From assembly GCA_024234815.1 (NCBI GenBank), contig JACKNO010000001.1, positions 310,001 through 374,000 of the forward strand: a stretch of DNA of 64,000 nt, given 5' to 3'. Every line of letters starts with the position of its first letter. The stretch's first letter is position 1. The notes under the pieces are model-generated. The model ran no database searches. It had not been told where the DNA came from and worked only from the letters and a program-made list of their open reading frames with translations. This DNA is from Pseudomonadales bacterium (GTDB lineage Bacteria > Pseudomonadota > Gammaproteobacteria > Pseudomonadales > Halieaceae). Positions 16,077 through 25,438 of the stretch are shown here, piece after piece. A program made the translations under genes and the position numbers.

Positions 16077-17537
16077 GTGGCAGATGACGTGACCCCGAAA
16101 GTAAACAGACGCACAAAAATAGTAGCCACCATCGGTCCGGCGAGCGAATCGGCCGACATGATCGCCCGGCTTATCGGGGCCGGCGTTAACGTGTTCCGAC
16201 TGAATTTCAGTCACGGCACCGCCGAGCAGCACGCGCGGGTGGCCCGGCGTATACGCAAGCAGGCATCTATTGCCGACCGCTATGTGGGCATTCTCGCCGA
16301 CCTGCAGGGGCCGAAGATTCGAATCAGCAGTTTCCGCAATGATTATGTCGAACTCGGCAACGGTGATCGCTTCCGCCTGGACCTGGCCATCAAAGAGGGC
16401 GAGGGCGATATTCGCGGCGTCGGTCTCGACTACCCGGCGCTGTGCAGCAGCGTATTTCGGGGCGACACGCTGCTGCTGGATGATGGTCGCATACGCCTGC
16501 GGGTAGATGATGTCGATACCGCAGCGGTCGATTGTACCGTACTGGTCGGTGGCAAACTGGGCTCGCGCAAGGGCATAAATCGCCTTGGCGGCGGTCTTGC
16601 CGCACCCGCCCTGACGGCGAAGGACCTCACCGATATAGACAGTCTCGCCCAGGTCAATCCCGACTTCGTCGCGGTATCCTTCGTCTCTACCGCCGCGGAC
16701 ATAGTACAGACCCGGGAACTGCTGGCGAAACACCAGCTGCGACCGGCAATTATCGCCAAGATCGAACGTGCGGAGGTGGTGGCCGATGACGAGGTCCTGA
16801 ACAATATCATCAGGGCATCCTCGGGCATTATGGTGGCCAGGGGCGATCTCGGGGTTGAGGTAGGTGACGCTCAGCTGATCGGCATCCAGAAAGAGCTGAT
16901 CTCGCGCTCCCGCAAGATGGACCGGGTGGTGATAACAGCGACCCAGATGATGGAATCCATGATCAACAGCTCCATGCCCACTCGCGCTGAAGTATTCGAC
17001 GTGGCCAACGCGGTGCTGGACGGCACCGATGCGGTGATGCTGTCGGCGGAAACCGCGGTGGGAAGCTACCCGGTGGAAGTTGTTGTCGCTATGGCTGACG
17101 CGGCCCTTGGCGCCGAGCGGCAGGCGATTACCAGAACGTCCCGCTATCGCCTCGACCGGCAGTTTTCCGGCGCCCAGGAAACCATTGCCATGTCGGCTAT
17201 CTACGCCGCCAATCACTACGGTAATGTAAGAGGCATCGCCTGCCTGACCGAGTCCGGCACCACCCCCCTGCTCATGTCCCGGCTGAGTTCAGGCCTGCCT
17301 ATTTTCGCCCTTAGTCACCACAGTGAAACACTGCAAAAGCTGTGCCTCTGTCGCGGCGTCATCCCACTGTTTTTCGACGCCACCGCCTTCGATCGGGACA
17401 GCGTTGAAGCCAGGGCGGTCGAGTTTCTGTTAGACGGCGGATATCTGCAAAAGAGCGATTCCATTTTGCTCACCCGCGGCGAAGAGATGGGTCGCGCCGG
17501 TTACACCAACGTCATGAAAATATTGCCGGTGGTGTAG
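16077..17537 (+). CDS. pyk: Pyruvate kinase
   Basis: 486 residues. Motifs: KIVATIGPAS, GVNVFRLNFSHG, the catalytic Lys in AIIAKIERAEVV, MVARGDLGVE and TATQMMESM. The enzyme converts phosphoenolpyruvate and ADP to pyruvate and ATP. The start is GTG 16077, with no clear Shine-Dalgarno site; GTG 16089 is an alternative. It resembles the PykA form. The stop overlaps the GTG start of glucokinase by one base, so the two are coupled as a glycolytic pair. Confidence 0.95.
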   Translation: MADDVTPKVNRRTKIVATIGPASESADMIARLIGAGVNVFRLNFSHGTAEQHARVARRIRKQASIADRYVGILADLQGPKIRISSFRNDYVELGNGDRFRLDLAIKEGEGDIRGVGLDYPALCSSVFRGDTLLLDDGRIRLRVDDVDTAAVDCTVLVGGKLGSRKGINRLGGGLAAPALTAKDLTDIDSLAQVNPDFVAVSFVSTAADIVQTRELLAKHQLRPAIIAKIERAEVVADDEVLNNIIRASSGIMVARGDLGVEVGDAQLIGIQKELISRSRKMDRVVITATQMMESMINSSMPTRAEVFDVANAVLDGTDAVMLSAETAVGSYPVEVVVAMADAALGAERQAITRTSRYRLDRQFSGAQETIAMSAIYAANHYGNVRGIACLTESGTTPLLMSRLSSGLPIFALSHHSETLQKLCLCRGVIPLFFDATAFDRDSVEARAVEFLLDGGYLQKSDSILLTRGEEMGRAGYTNVMKILPVV

Positions 17538-18502
17538 TGTCGGATCTGCCACCGCAACCCATCCGAGTGGTCGCCGACGTAGGGGGCACCAATACCCGAC
17601 TCGCCCTTTTCGACCCCTCCCGCAACGAGATCAGGGCGCTCTCTACCTACATCAACCGGGAGTTTGCCCTGCTGGAAGATATCTTCACGCATTGGCTGGA
17701 CAACCTGGGTGAACAGCCTCCGACAGCATGTTGCATTGCGGTGGCTGCACCTCCCTCAGACGATCAGGTCACCATGTCCAACATGGACTGGTCGTTCTCC
17801 TGCAGCGAACTGGCGACGCGATTCGGCTTCCGGCAATTGCGACGCCTGAACGATTTCGAGGCCAATGCCTATGCCCTGCCGCACCTGGCATCCGGTGACA
17901 GTCTGGAGCTTTATCCGGGACACCCTGTTGCCGGCGGCAGGCTTGCAACCCTGGGTCCGGGCACCGGGCTGGGGGGCGCATTCCTGACAAGCCTGGATGG
18001 CTCTTTGCAAAGCTTCGCCTGTGAACCGGGACACATGGGCCTGGCCCCCGGCACCGAGCTGGAACTGGAGATCTTCCGGGCACTGCTGCCGCGATACGGC
18101 AATATCTATGCCGAGTTGCTGGTTTCCGGCCCAGGTCTGGCACGCTTGTACGTCACCCTGGGCGAAATAAGGGGAGAGCGCACGGTCAGCCTGGCGCCAC
18201 AGGAAGTTTCCAGGCTGGCCCTGGCGGGGGAGGACAAGCTCTGCTCGCTTGCTTTGGATACGTTCTGTGCCCTGCTCGGCTCGGCCAGCGGCGACTTCCT
18301 GCTGGCCACCGGTTCCTACGGCGGCCTGTACCTTGGTGGGGGTATTGTGCCCGGGCTCACCAGCTTCATGAAAACCAGCGCATTTCACCAGCGCCTGGTG
18401 GAAAAAGGCGCGATGCGGGAAGTCCTGGCCGGGGTGCCCGTGCACGTCATCACTACCGGCCAGCCCGGACTGATCGGGGCAGCCCACGCGCCATTAAAAT
18501 AG
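17537..18502 (+). CDS. glk: Glucokinase
   Basis: 321 residues, start GTG 17537 overlapping the pyruvate kinase stop. Bacterial glucokinase motifs: VADVGGTNTRLALF (ATP phosphate loop), LGPGTGLGGAFL, and EPGHMGLAPG, which fits the glucose-binding EGGH-type position with Pro-Gly-His. It phosphorylates free glucose with ATP in the cytosol. The convergent histidine kinase gene ends only 8 bases away and no terminator separates them, so the transcripts probably overlap. Confidence 0.93.
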   Translation: MSDLPPQPIRVVADVGGTNTRLALFDPSRNEIRALSTYINREFALLEDIFTHWLDNLGEQPPTACCIAVAAPPSDDQVTMSNMDWSFSCSELATRFGFRQLRRLNDFEANAYALPHLASGDSLELYPGHPVAGGRLATLGPGTGLGGAFLTSLDGSLQSFACEPGHMGLAPGTELELEIFRALLPRYGNIYAELLVSGPGLARLYVTLGEIRGERTVSLAPQEVSRLALAGEDKLCSLALDTFCALLGSASGDFLLATGSYGGLYLGGGIVPGLTSFMKTSAFHQRLVEKGAMREVLAGVPVHVITTGQPGLIGAAHAPLK

Positions 18503-18510
18503 TGTAGCCG

Positions 18511-19902
18511 TTAGACGGCCAGCGCGGGAAATTCCAGCCTCACTCTGAACCCTCGACCGCTATCGCCTGGATAGACTTTCATCTGCGCATTGTGCTGCTC
18601 CGCTATGCGCGCCACGATAGACAGGCCTAGCCCCGCGCCTCCCTGACCGGATGAGCCCGCCGCCCGGTAAAAGCGCTCACGGACACGCCCAAATTCCCGG
18701 GCGGACATGGGCTCGCAATCGTTGCTTATCTCCAAATCTACCGCCGCTCCCGTACGCAAGCTGACAACCACGGTGGACTCCCCGGATGCGTAGCGAAAAG
18801 CATTGATCAGCAGATTGCGCAACAATATGGACAGCGAGTCCTCATTTCCTGACATCCAGGCTGCCGTCCCGGTATCGTAGCGCACCGTGAGACCCCGTTC
18901 TGTCGCAAGGTGCGAGGTGTCCTCCAGCGCCTCGGACAACAGCAAGTCCAGACGCAGGGGCCTGGTGACAACGGGAATATCCGGATCCAGGCGCGCGAGG
19001 GTTAGGAGTTGCGCCACGGTGTGGCTGGCGCGATCAACCCGCTGGGCGATGCGGGTAAGCATGGCGCCACCGCGCTGGTCCCGCAGTTGCATCTGACACA
19101 ACTGCACTTCTGTTTTTATCGCCGCAAGTGGCGTGAGCAATTCGTGGGCGGCATTTGCAGTAAAGCGTTGCTGTCCTTCCAGAGCCATTGCCAGGCGCTG
19201 TAGCAATGCGTTCAGCGAGGAGACAACGGGCTGCATTTCAGCGGGGACTCCCGCGGGACTAACGGGGTCCAGCAACCCCGGATTACGCAGCGCGATCTGG
19301 CTGGCCAAAGCCCTCAGGGGCTGCAAGCCCCTGGACACTCCGAAGTAAAGCAATGCGACTGTGAGCGGCAGGACTATCAACAGCGGCAGGAGCGCGCGGC
19401 CCAGCATCCCCAACATCGACCGTCGGGCCCCGCCCATCTCGATACCAACCTGCAGCCACAAATCTGTCAGGGGGTCGTGACGGGTGAGTATCCGCCATTG
19501 GCCGGCGTTACCTTCAGGTCCACCGAAATCGAAACCCTCCACCGCGGGCCGGCCGAAGCGTGGCGAGTCGGCCATGACCGCAATCAGGTTCCCTTCCAGC
19601 CATATATTCAGCGCCGGATTAAGTTTCTCGCCCCTGGGGGCGTCGATGACAATGGGTTGCAGGTGGGCGGTGCCAAACTCGCCTCTCAGCCACGGCTCCG
19701 ACAGCGGCAGACCTTCATCAACCTGGCGCGCGAATATCGCAGTGATGTATTTGACGAGGTCGGCATACTGCTCCAGTTGCTGGTCTACCTGATCCAGCAT
19801 AACGCGGCTGGTAAAGACAAAGGTGATGATCGCCGACGCCACCCACGCCGAGAGTATGAGGGCTAACAGTATCCAGACAAGGCGGGTTTTGAGCGAAGTC
19901 AT
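18511..19902 (-). CDS. Sensor histidine kinase, QseC/TctE type
   Basis: 463 residues from ATG 19902, which overlaps the regulator's stop (TGATG). TM1 is near residues 10-32, a periplasmic domain of about 130 residues follows, then TM2 near 168-190 and a HAMP-like linker. The H-box NAAHELLTPLAAIKTE holds the phospho-acceptor His near 256; the N-box (LRNLLINAFRYA) and G-box (GQGGAGLGLSIVARI) follow. Expected to sense an envelope signal and phosphorylate the adjacent regulator. The stimulus is unknown. Confidence 0.92.
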   Translation of the reverse strand: MTSLKTRLVWILLALILSAWVASAIITFVFTSRVMLDQVDQQLEQYADLVKYITAIFARQVDEGLPLSEPWLRGEFGTAHLQPIVIDAPRGEKLNPALNIWLEGNLIAVMADSPRFGRPAVEGFDFGGPEGNAGQWRILTRHDPLTDLWLQVGIEMGGARRSMLGMLGRALLPLLIVLPLTVALLYFGVSRGLQPLRALASQIALRNPGLLDPVSPAGVPAEMQPVVSSLNALLQRLAMALEGQQRFTANAAHELLTPLAAIKTEVQLCQMQLRDQRGGAMLTRIAQRVDRASHTVAQLLTLARLDPDIPVVTRPLRLDLLLSEALEDTSHLATERGLTVRYDTGTAAWMSGNEDSLSILLRNLLINAFRYASGESTVVVSLRTGAAVDLEISNDCEPMSAREFGRVRERFYRAAGSSGQGGAGLGLSIVARIAEQHNAQMKVYPGDSGRGFRVRLEFPALAV

Positions 19903-20558
19903 CACGCCGGAACCCGGTAACCCACTCCGCGCATGGTTTCAATACAGGAGCTGCCAAAGCGTTTTCGCAGGCGCGAGACATAAACCTCCACCGTATTGGA
20001 TTCAACTTCCTCCCCCCAGCTGTAAATCCCTTCCTCCAGTCGAGCCCTGGAGACGTAGCGGCCCGCATTGCGCAAAAGTATCTCGAGGAGGGCAAACTCG
20101 CGCGCAGTCAGGTCCACCGACTCGCCCTCGAATATCACCTGGCGGTCCACCGGATCGAGGGAGATTCCAACCGCCAGCAACAGGGTCGCCTTGTGGTCGC
20201 CTCTGCGGCGCAACAGGGCGCGGACTCTGGCAAACAGTTCCGAAATGTCAAAAGGCTTGGTTAAAAAATCATCCGCGCCTGAATCGAGACCGTCGACTTT
20301 GTCCGCAACGGTACTGCGCGCTGTCAGCACCAGGACGGGGAGCCGGTGTTTATCGGCGCGCAACTGGCGCAGTACCTGCAGGCCGGGAGTGCCGGGCAGG
20401 CCGAGATCCAGGATCAATAGATCGTAGGGGGTCGAGCTGAGCGCGGCTCGCACCGGTTCGCCCGAGCGCAGCCAATCTACAGCATATTGTTCCATCCTGA
20501 GGGCGGCTTCCAGGGACTCGCCCAACTGGAAATCGTCTTCAACCAACAGTATCCGCAC
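19902..20558 (-). CDS. OmpR-family response regulator, QseB/TctD type
   Basis: About 218 residues. The GTG at 20558 gives the typical opening MRILLVEDD and good spacing from GGAG; a GTG at 20567 sits too close to that site. Receiver domain (1-115): acidic pair EDD, phospho-Asp in LILDLGLPG, Thr in VLTARS, Lys in LTKPF. The C-terminal winged helix (about 125-218) has LTAREFALLEILLRNAG and NTVEVYVSRLRKRF. It forms an operon with the histidine kinase, divergent from the cold-shock gene. Confidence 0.93.
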   Translation of the reverse strand: MRILLVEDDFQLGESLEAALRMEQYAVDWLRSGEPVRAALSSTPYDLLILDLGLPGTPGLQVLRQLRADKHRLPVLVLTARSTVADKVDGLDSGADDFLTKPFDISELFARVRALLRRRGDHKATLLLAVGISLDPVDRQVIFEGESVDLTAREFALLEILLRNAGRYVSRARLEEGIYSWGEEVESNTVEVYVSRLRKRFGSSCIETMRGVGYRVPA

Positions 20559-20674
20559 TTGATTCACGCTCCAGGACTCGCGCCAACCAGCTTATACCGA
20601 CATCCTGGGTGTTGGAACCTTGTCGGCACCCGGTTTTGAAAGCAGGCAATATTCCCAAAATACTTAAAAAAATC

Positions 20675-20707
20675 TTGACGGCAAAGCTTCAATTTTGGTG
20701 CTACACT
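20675..20707 (+). promoter_or_regulatory. Likely cspA-type promoter and start of a long cold-shock leader
   Basis: TTGACG (20675-20680) and an extended -10 TGCTACACT (ending 20707) precede the cold-shock gene; the 21-base spacing is long, so the extended -10 may carry the promoter. Transcription from here would give an untranslated leader of about 130 bases, as in cspA mRNAs whose leader acts as a thermosensor. Confidence 0.45.
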
Positions 20708-20844
20708 TGGCAAAGCTGAGTGGATTCAGCGGTATTTATGCTCACGGTCGAAGTTCCAAAAAGTTCATCGGTACGTTAACCATAAATAATTATTAAATGA
20801 AAAGGTGCCTGGACATGGCACCGCAAGCAATACAGGTAAAATAT

Positions 20845-21051
20845 ATGTCTACAACAACCGGCACTGTTAAGTGGTTTAACGAGACCAAGGGTTTCGGCTT
20901 TATCGAGCGTGAAGATGGCCCTGACGTCTTTGTGCATTTCAGCTCTATCAAGGGCGACGGCTTCAAGACTCTGTCCGACGGCCAAAAAGTCCAGTTCACT
21001 GTCACTGACGGCCAGAAAGGCCCTCAAGCAGAGAATGTAGTCCCTCTCTAA
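20845..21051 (+). CDS. CspA-family cold-shock protein
   Basis: 68 residues from ATG 20845; an in-frame ATG at 20797 would add residues foreign to the family. The single cold-shock domain shows both RNA-binding motifs, KGFGFI and VFVHFS. It binds single-stranded RNA and DNA as a chaperone. A long A/T-rich leader precedes it and a strong terminator follows, so it is monocistronic. Whether expression is cold-induced or constitutive is not shown by sequence. Confidence 0.95.
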   Translation: MSTTTGTVKWFNETKGFGFIEREDGPDVFVHFSSIKGDGFKTLSDGQKVQFTVTDGQKGPQAENVVPL

Positions 21052-21074
21052 TACCCCTGGCGGTAAGAGACAAC

Positions 21075-21107
21075 AAAAAAAGGAGCTCATTTGAGCTCCT
21101 TTTTTTA
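21075..21107. terminator. Bidirectional terminator between the cold-shock and TPR genes
   Basis: AGGAGCTCA (21081-21089) pairs with TGAGCTCCT (21092-21100), flanked by six A on the left and seven T on the right. It can stop transcription from both converging genes. Confidence 0.85.
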
Positions 21108-21127
21108 TGCGCCGTTACGGAAGCGCT

Positions 21128-22468
21128 TCAGCTATCCCGCAATTTTTCCTGCCGATCGAGTTCTGAATCAAGGTACTTGATCCACTGCTCGGAGTACTTC
21201 GCCGAACGCTCATCGCGCCCTGCCGCCTGGAAGGCGCTGCGAGCCTTGTCATATTGCTTGTCATTAAAATAGGCCATGCCCAACACCAGGCGAGCGGTGT
21301 CGGGGCGTTTCACGCCGCCGCGCTTCAAGCCCTTGTTAATAGCCACGATGGCCTCTTTGTAGCGGTCGCTATCCAGGTATATATTGCCCAGTCGCGCGTA
21401 CAGCTCACCATCATCGGATTTAGCGGCGGCCTGTTCCATATCCGCTATCGCCTTGTCCAGTTCCTGGGCCTGGCGCCAGGCGCTGGCGGCAACTTCATAA
21501 TTCTTTGAAGTGGGCTCAATGGAGCCGTTCTTGAGGCCCTTGGCCATGACCTGCCCGGCCCGGTACGGAATCTCCCCATTGAGGTAGAGATAAGCCATCG
21601 TGACCTGCTCACTGCCCTGGTTCAGCATACCCTGGACATAGGCCGTATCCATCGCCGCCAGTTGCAGCCTTTCCTTCTTATCTTCACCATACATATGCGA
21701 AATCTGTACCCAGTACTCCTTCTTGGGATAATACTTGAGCAGTTCTTCCAGGGTGGCGATTGTATTTTTTACGTCGTTCTTTTCGAAATACAGGAAGCGG
21801 GCCAGGTTGTACCACTGCTCTTTGGGCAGCTTGTCTTCCGCCTTGTACATGTTGATGGCCTTCTCCACATTCAGGAGGGCCTTGTCGTAATCCTTGGTCT
21901 GGTAATAGCCCTGCGCCAACAACACGTAAGCGCCGGCATTGGGTTTATCTGTCACCTTGAACCACTCGAGCAAGGCGTTGATGCCCTTTTGCCATTGCTC
22001 CTGGACAAAATACAGCTGGGCAATGGTGAACTTGGTATTGATCTCCATGGCGAGCGGAATATCGGGCTGGGAGATCACTTCCTCGTACGCTTGCAGAGCC
22101 TTGGCGTAGTCTTCCCTGGAGTAATAGATAAAGGCATACAGGTTGTAAACATTGGCCAGTTCGTAGCTATTGAGCGCGTTCTTGCCGCCGGACGCGATCA
22201 TCCCGTCGAGTATCTGAGCAGCGCCGTTCAGGTCTTTGGCTTCGGCCGCTTCCTGCGCCAGAGCCAGTTGTTCATACACATTGTTTCGCAGGGCCGGCGT
22301 ACGACGGGTTTCACGAGTGTCAGGGCCCTTCTTTTCCTGCGCTAGCGCAGCGGACAGAGGGTGCAAACCGAAATCGGCCTGCAATTGGGACACAGCCACC
22401 TGGGCGACCATCACCGGAACAGCCAGCAACGTCGCCTCTATCCATGTCCTGGGTTTAAAGAATTTCAT
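21128..22468 (-). CDS. TPR protein of the TonB2-type operon
   Basis: 446 residues with an N-terminal hydrophobic segment that looks like a signal sequence or anchor (about 12-46), so the bulk should be periplasmic. Helical repeats typical of tetratricopeptides follow: NVYEQLALAQEAAEAKDLNG, YAKALQAYEEVI, YDKALLNVEKAI, YKEAIVAINKGL. It is the last gene of the operon after TonB, the same place as the TPR gene of Vibrio TonB2 clusters. Presumed to assist the energy-transducing complex; the exact role is unknown. Confidence 0.85.
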   Translation of the reverse strand: MKFFKPRTWIEATLLAVPVMVAQVAVSQLQADFGLHPLSAALAQEKKGPDTRETRRTPALRNNVYEQLALAQEAAEAKDLNGAAQILDGMIASGGKNALNSYELANVYNLYAFIYYSREDYAKALQAYEEVISQPDIPLAMEINTKFTIAQLYFVQEQWQKGINALLEWFKVTDKPNAGAYVLLAQGYYQTKDYDKALLNVEKAINMYKAEDKLPKEQWYNLARFLYFEKNDVKNTIATLEELLKYYPKKEYWVQISHMYGEDKKERLQLAAMDTAYVQGMLNQGSEQVTMAYLYLNGEIPYRAGQVMAKGLKNGSIEPTSKNYEVAASAWRQAQELDKAIADMEQAAAKSDDGELYARLGNIYLDSDRYKEAIVAINKGLKRGGVKRPDTARLVLGMAYFNDKQYDKARSAFQAAGRDERSAKYSEQWIKYLDSELDRQEKLRDS

Positions 22469-22481
22469 AACGCATTAACCG

Positions 22482-23090
22482 TCACTGTTCCAACTCGTAA
22501 GTGAACTTGTTCTGTACACCACCCACTTCTATGGCCACCCCGTCCACAACCCTGGGCTTGTACTTGAATTTCAAGGAAGCTTTTACAGAAGCTGACTCGA
22601 AGACACCCGAGGGCTGGCAATCCACCGGCTTGGGATCCCTGATCGCACCGGACGTCGTCACCGTGTATTCCACGATGCAGTAACCGCTGATACCGCGGCT
22701 CTGGGCCCGGCGTGGATATATAGGTGCGACCTTTACGATGGGCAGGTATTCGCCGTCGCCGGTAGACATGCCGGTAGTACTGATGGAGACATCCACCTGC
22801 GCGGAGGGCGCGATATTAACCACATCGACGTCCATGTCCATATTGACATCGGGAGTATCGAGATCCGGCGGCGGCTCCTCAGGGTCATCCACCTTATCCG
22901 GCTTCTGTTCCTTGAGGTTGGTTTCAATCTCACGCTCCGGCATCAGGATATCCGCCAGTTTACGCTGCTTGGTATCGTCGATCTTGGGATCGGCGGTGGC
23001 AATCAGGTACTGCATGATAAAAAACAGACCGCCCGCGACGGGCAACGCCAAGAGCGCACCGATCAAGAGCCTGAATAAGTTGCGATTCAT
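22482..23090 (-). CDS. tonB: TonB-family energy transducer
   Basis: 202 residues. One N-terminal membrane helix (about 8-30) is followed by a short Pro/Glu/Asp-rich spacer (EEPPPDLDTPD) and a C-terminal TonB domain (about 115-202: VKVAPIYPRRAQSRGISGYC, VEYTVTTSGAI, SLKFKYKPRVVDGV). TonB spans the periplasm and passes proton-motive-force energy to outer-membrane receptors. The short spacer is typical of TonB2-type proteins. The gene lies 6 bases after exbD and before the TPR gene. Confidence 0.92.
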   Translation of the reverse strand: MNRNLFRLLIGALLALPVAGGLFFIMQYLIATADPKIDDTKQRKLADILMPEREIETNLKEQKPDKVDDPEEPPPDLDTPDVNMDMDVDVVNIAPSAQVDVSISTTGMSTGDGEYLPIVKVAPIYPRRAQSRGISGYCIVEYTVTTSGAIRDPKPVDCQPSGVFESASVKASLKFKYKPRVVDGVAIEVGGVQNKFTYELEQ

Positions 23091-23096
23091 AATGGA

Positions 23097-23501
23097 CTAC
23101 TTATCGTCAGTTGCCAGGGACACATCGTAGACGCCCGCTTCCCGAGCAGCGTCAAGGACCGACGCTACCGTCTCGGTGTTGGACTTGTTATCCGCCTGGA
23201 TCACAACCGCTCCCTTGGGATTCTCGGCGTGAAGGCGCTCAATGTTGGCCCGTACAGAGCGCACATCGATGCGGCGCTTATCCATCCAGATTTCATTGGT
23301 GGCATTTATCGCTATCAGGATATTCACATTCTCTTTCGGTTGCGAGGTCGACGCTTCCGGCCGATTTACCTCAATGCCCGCCTCTTTAATAAAGGAAGCG
23401 GTAACAATGAAGAAAATGAGCATGATGAATACGACGTCCAGCATGGGCGTCAAATCGATCTGGGCTTCATCCTCTACAGTTGCTCTATTAGTCCTGCGCA
23501 T
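23097..23501 (-). CDS. exbD: ExbD proton-channel subunit
   Basis: 134 residues. The single helix (about 18-38) carries the essential Asp in IDLTPMLDVVFIMLIFF; the remainder is the periplasmic domain. With ExbB it forms the inner-membrane motor that energises TonB. It lies between exbB and tonB with gaps of 13 and 6 bases. The orphan ExbD at 12.0 kb is its paralog. Confidence 0.93.
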   Translation of the reverse strand: MRRTNRATVEDEAQIDLTPMLDVVFIMLIFFIVTASFIKEAGIEVNRPEASTSQPKENVNILIAINATNEIWMDKRRIDVRSVRANIERLHAENPKGAVVIQADNKSNTETVASVLDAAREAGVYDVSLATDDK

Positions 23502-23514
23502 TACGGTTGCTCTC

Positions 23515-24042
23515 TTAGTGATCGGTGGTCAGGTTGTCTTCAAGAAACTGGCCCTGACGCTCGGCATTTCGGGTTACATAGGTGTTGGCGAAAACCCCGG
23601 AAATAGCCGCTACCATGCCTGCCATTGTCGGAATTGTCGCACGCGATACACCGCCGGCCATGGACTTGGCATCTCCGCCGCCCGTGACCGCCATGATATT
23701 GAACACTTCAATCATTCCTGTGACTGTTCCCAGCAGTCCCAGCAAAGGACACAGTGCGACAAGTGTCTTTATCACCGGGAGATACTTGTGGATCTGCATT
23801 CTCGATTCGGAGATGAGTTTTTCCCTGATCTGCTTGGCGTTCCAGGATTTACGTTCACTACGTGATTCCCAGGTCGAAATCGCCTTACTCACATCCCCTT
23901 TCCAGCCCGTCTGGAAATACCAGACGCGCTCAAAAATCAGGGTCCACATACAAAACAGCAGCAACGCGATCAGCCAGAGGACATCCCCGCCCATGTCCAT
24001 GAAGCGGGTGACAGCCTCATAAGCGCTATCAAACCAGTACAT
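23515..24042 (-). CDS. exbB: ExbB/TolQ-family proton channel
   Basis: 175 residues, the short ExbB2 form. Three hydrophobic segments are seen (about 15-36, 92-115, 132-155), with the family signature LLGLLGTVTGMIEVFN and a conserved Thr in the last helix. It assembles as the pentameric channel around ExbD. It begins one base after the end of the longer MotA/TolQ/ExbB gene, so the two are tightly coupled. Confidence 0.92.
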   Translation of the reverse strand: MYWFDSAYEAVTRFMDMGGDVLWLIALLLFCMWTLIFERVWYFQTGWKGDVSKAISTWESRSERKSWNAKQIREKLISESRMQIHKYLPVIKTLVALCPLLGLLGTVTGMIEVFNIMAVTGGGDAKSMAGGVSRATIPTMAGMVAAISGVFANTYVTRNAERQGQFLEDNLTTDH

Positions 24043-24043
24043 A

Positions 24044-25438
24044 TTACTTCCTCAGGTTGGCCTCGGTGTGCTCCGCAATAATGCCCGTAGTCTGCTCGTT
24101 AAGTACGTGGATAATGCGCTGCGCACGACCGTTCACAATGGTGTGCAGCAGTACCATGGGAATTGCCACCAACAGGCCCAGTACGGTTGTAACCAGTGCT
24201 CCGGAGATACCACCCGCCATCGCCTTGGGATCGCCCGCCCCGAAGATAGTGATCGCCTGGAAGGTTACGATCATACCGGTCACGGTACCCAACAAGCCCA
24301 TCAGCGGCGCAATGGCGGCGATAATCTTGAGCAGGTTGAGACCGGATTCGAGCTTGGGTGTCTCCTTGAGAATACCCTCAGACAGCTTGAGCTCCAGGGT
24401 TTCCGTATCCATGGAGGGGTTTTCCTCGTGGATCTTGAGTACACGGCCCAGTGGGTTGTTGTCCTTGGCCTTCTCGCTCTTGAGCTGTGAACTGACCTTC
24501 GCGCTGACGGCGGACAATACCACCAGACGATACAGTGCGAGCAACAGGCCGAACACGCCCACCGCGGTGATCGCGTAGCCAATGTAACCGCCCTGGTGCC
24601 AGCGCTCTTCCAGGTTGGGGCTGTTGATCAGCGCCGCCAGGAATGAGCCACCGCTGGGTCCGGTAGGGTCGATGCCGAAACGATGCAGGCCTTCGCTGGA
24701 ATCGGCCAGTTCTTTCGCCCAACCGATATACGGACCGGAAGGCTGGCGAGCCAGGGTTTCCAATGAACCCTTGGAAGGTACGTACTGCAGGTACTGGCCA
24801 TTTTCACCGATAACGTTAAATGTGCCGATCCTGACTACCCGTTCCTCGACCTTGTCACCATTGGGCTCCGACACCTGGGCGGTGAAGGAGGCGACGCGTC
24901 CGGACTCGACCATCTCGCGATTGAGTTCGTACCAGACCTGTTCGATTTCCTCGATGCTCGGCAGCTGGTCGCTACCACTCATTTTGGCTATGAGCGCCTC
25001 AAGAAACTCCTCCCGGCCAGGGTACTGCGCGCTGGTCAGCGAGTACTCAAGGGTAGACGCAAGGTCACCCGCTGTGGAGGTAAGGTGACCGAAGAGTTCC
25101 GCCAGGGTTCCCAGCTTCTCCTTCAGTTGTGCCTGCTTGGCTACAACCATCAGCTCATTGGCCTCGAAGGCATCCTCCAACTCGGTGCTCAAGGTCTCCT
25201 GACGTGTGCGTTCGGCATTTGCCCTGGCGAGCTCGGCGGCCTGGTTGGCCTTGTCCTTGGCGAAGGCTGCCTCGCGGGCACGATTTTCCTTGGCTTCAGT
25301 CACCTGGCCCTGCTTCACAAACTGCAGCAGTTGGTCAAGTGAACGCGGTTTTTCGTCCTGGGCATTTACCATGCCTGCGGATAATGCGATTGTGCTGACC
25401 ACGGCGATTGCGGCGGCCTTAACAAATTTGGTGCTCAT
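24044..25438 (-). CDS. ttpC: TtpC-type long MotA/TolQ/ExbB protein
   Basis: 464 residues. A signal peptide (1-26, ending VNAQ) precedes a long coiled coil (about 50-115) and a periplasmic region, then a helix near 275-300 and a C-terminal ExbB domain with LMGLLGTVTGMIVTFQ and GGISGALVTTVLGLLVA. This architecture is that of TtpC, the extra component of Vibrio TonB2 systems needed for receptor energisation. The ATG overlaps the upstream DUF3450 stop (TAATG). Confidence 0.85.
   Translation of the reverse strand: MSTKFVKAAAIAVVSTIALSAGMVNAQDEKPRSLDQLLQFVKQGQVTEAKENRAREAAFAKDKANQAAELARANAERTRQETLSTELEDAFEANELMVVAKQAQLKEKLGTLAELFGHLTSTAGDLASTLEYSLTSAQYPGREEFLEALIAKMSGSDQLPSIEEIEQVWYELNREMVESGRVASFTAQVSEPNGDKVEERVVRIGTFNVIGENGQYLQYVPSKGSLETLARQPSGPYIGWAKELADSSEGLHRFGIDPTGPSGGSFLAALINSPNLEERWHQGGYIGYAITAVGVFGLLLALYRLVVLSAVSAKVSSQLKSEKAKDNNPLGRVLKIHEENPSMDTETLELKLSEGILKETPKLESGLNLLKIIAAIAPLMGLLGTVTGMIVTFQAITIFGAGDPKAMAGGISGALVTTVLGLLVAIPMVLLHTIVNGRAQRIIHVLNEQTTGIIAEHTEANLRK

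Noticed and set aside
16053..17216. 387-residue frame opposite pyruvate kinase
   Set aside because: It covers conserved pyruvate kinase motifs in antisense and has no domain of its own.
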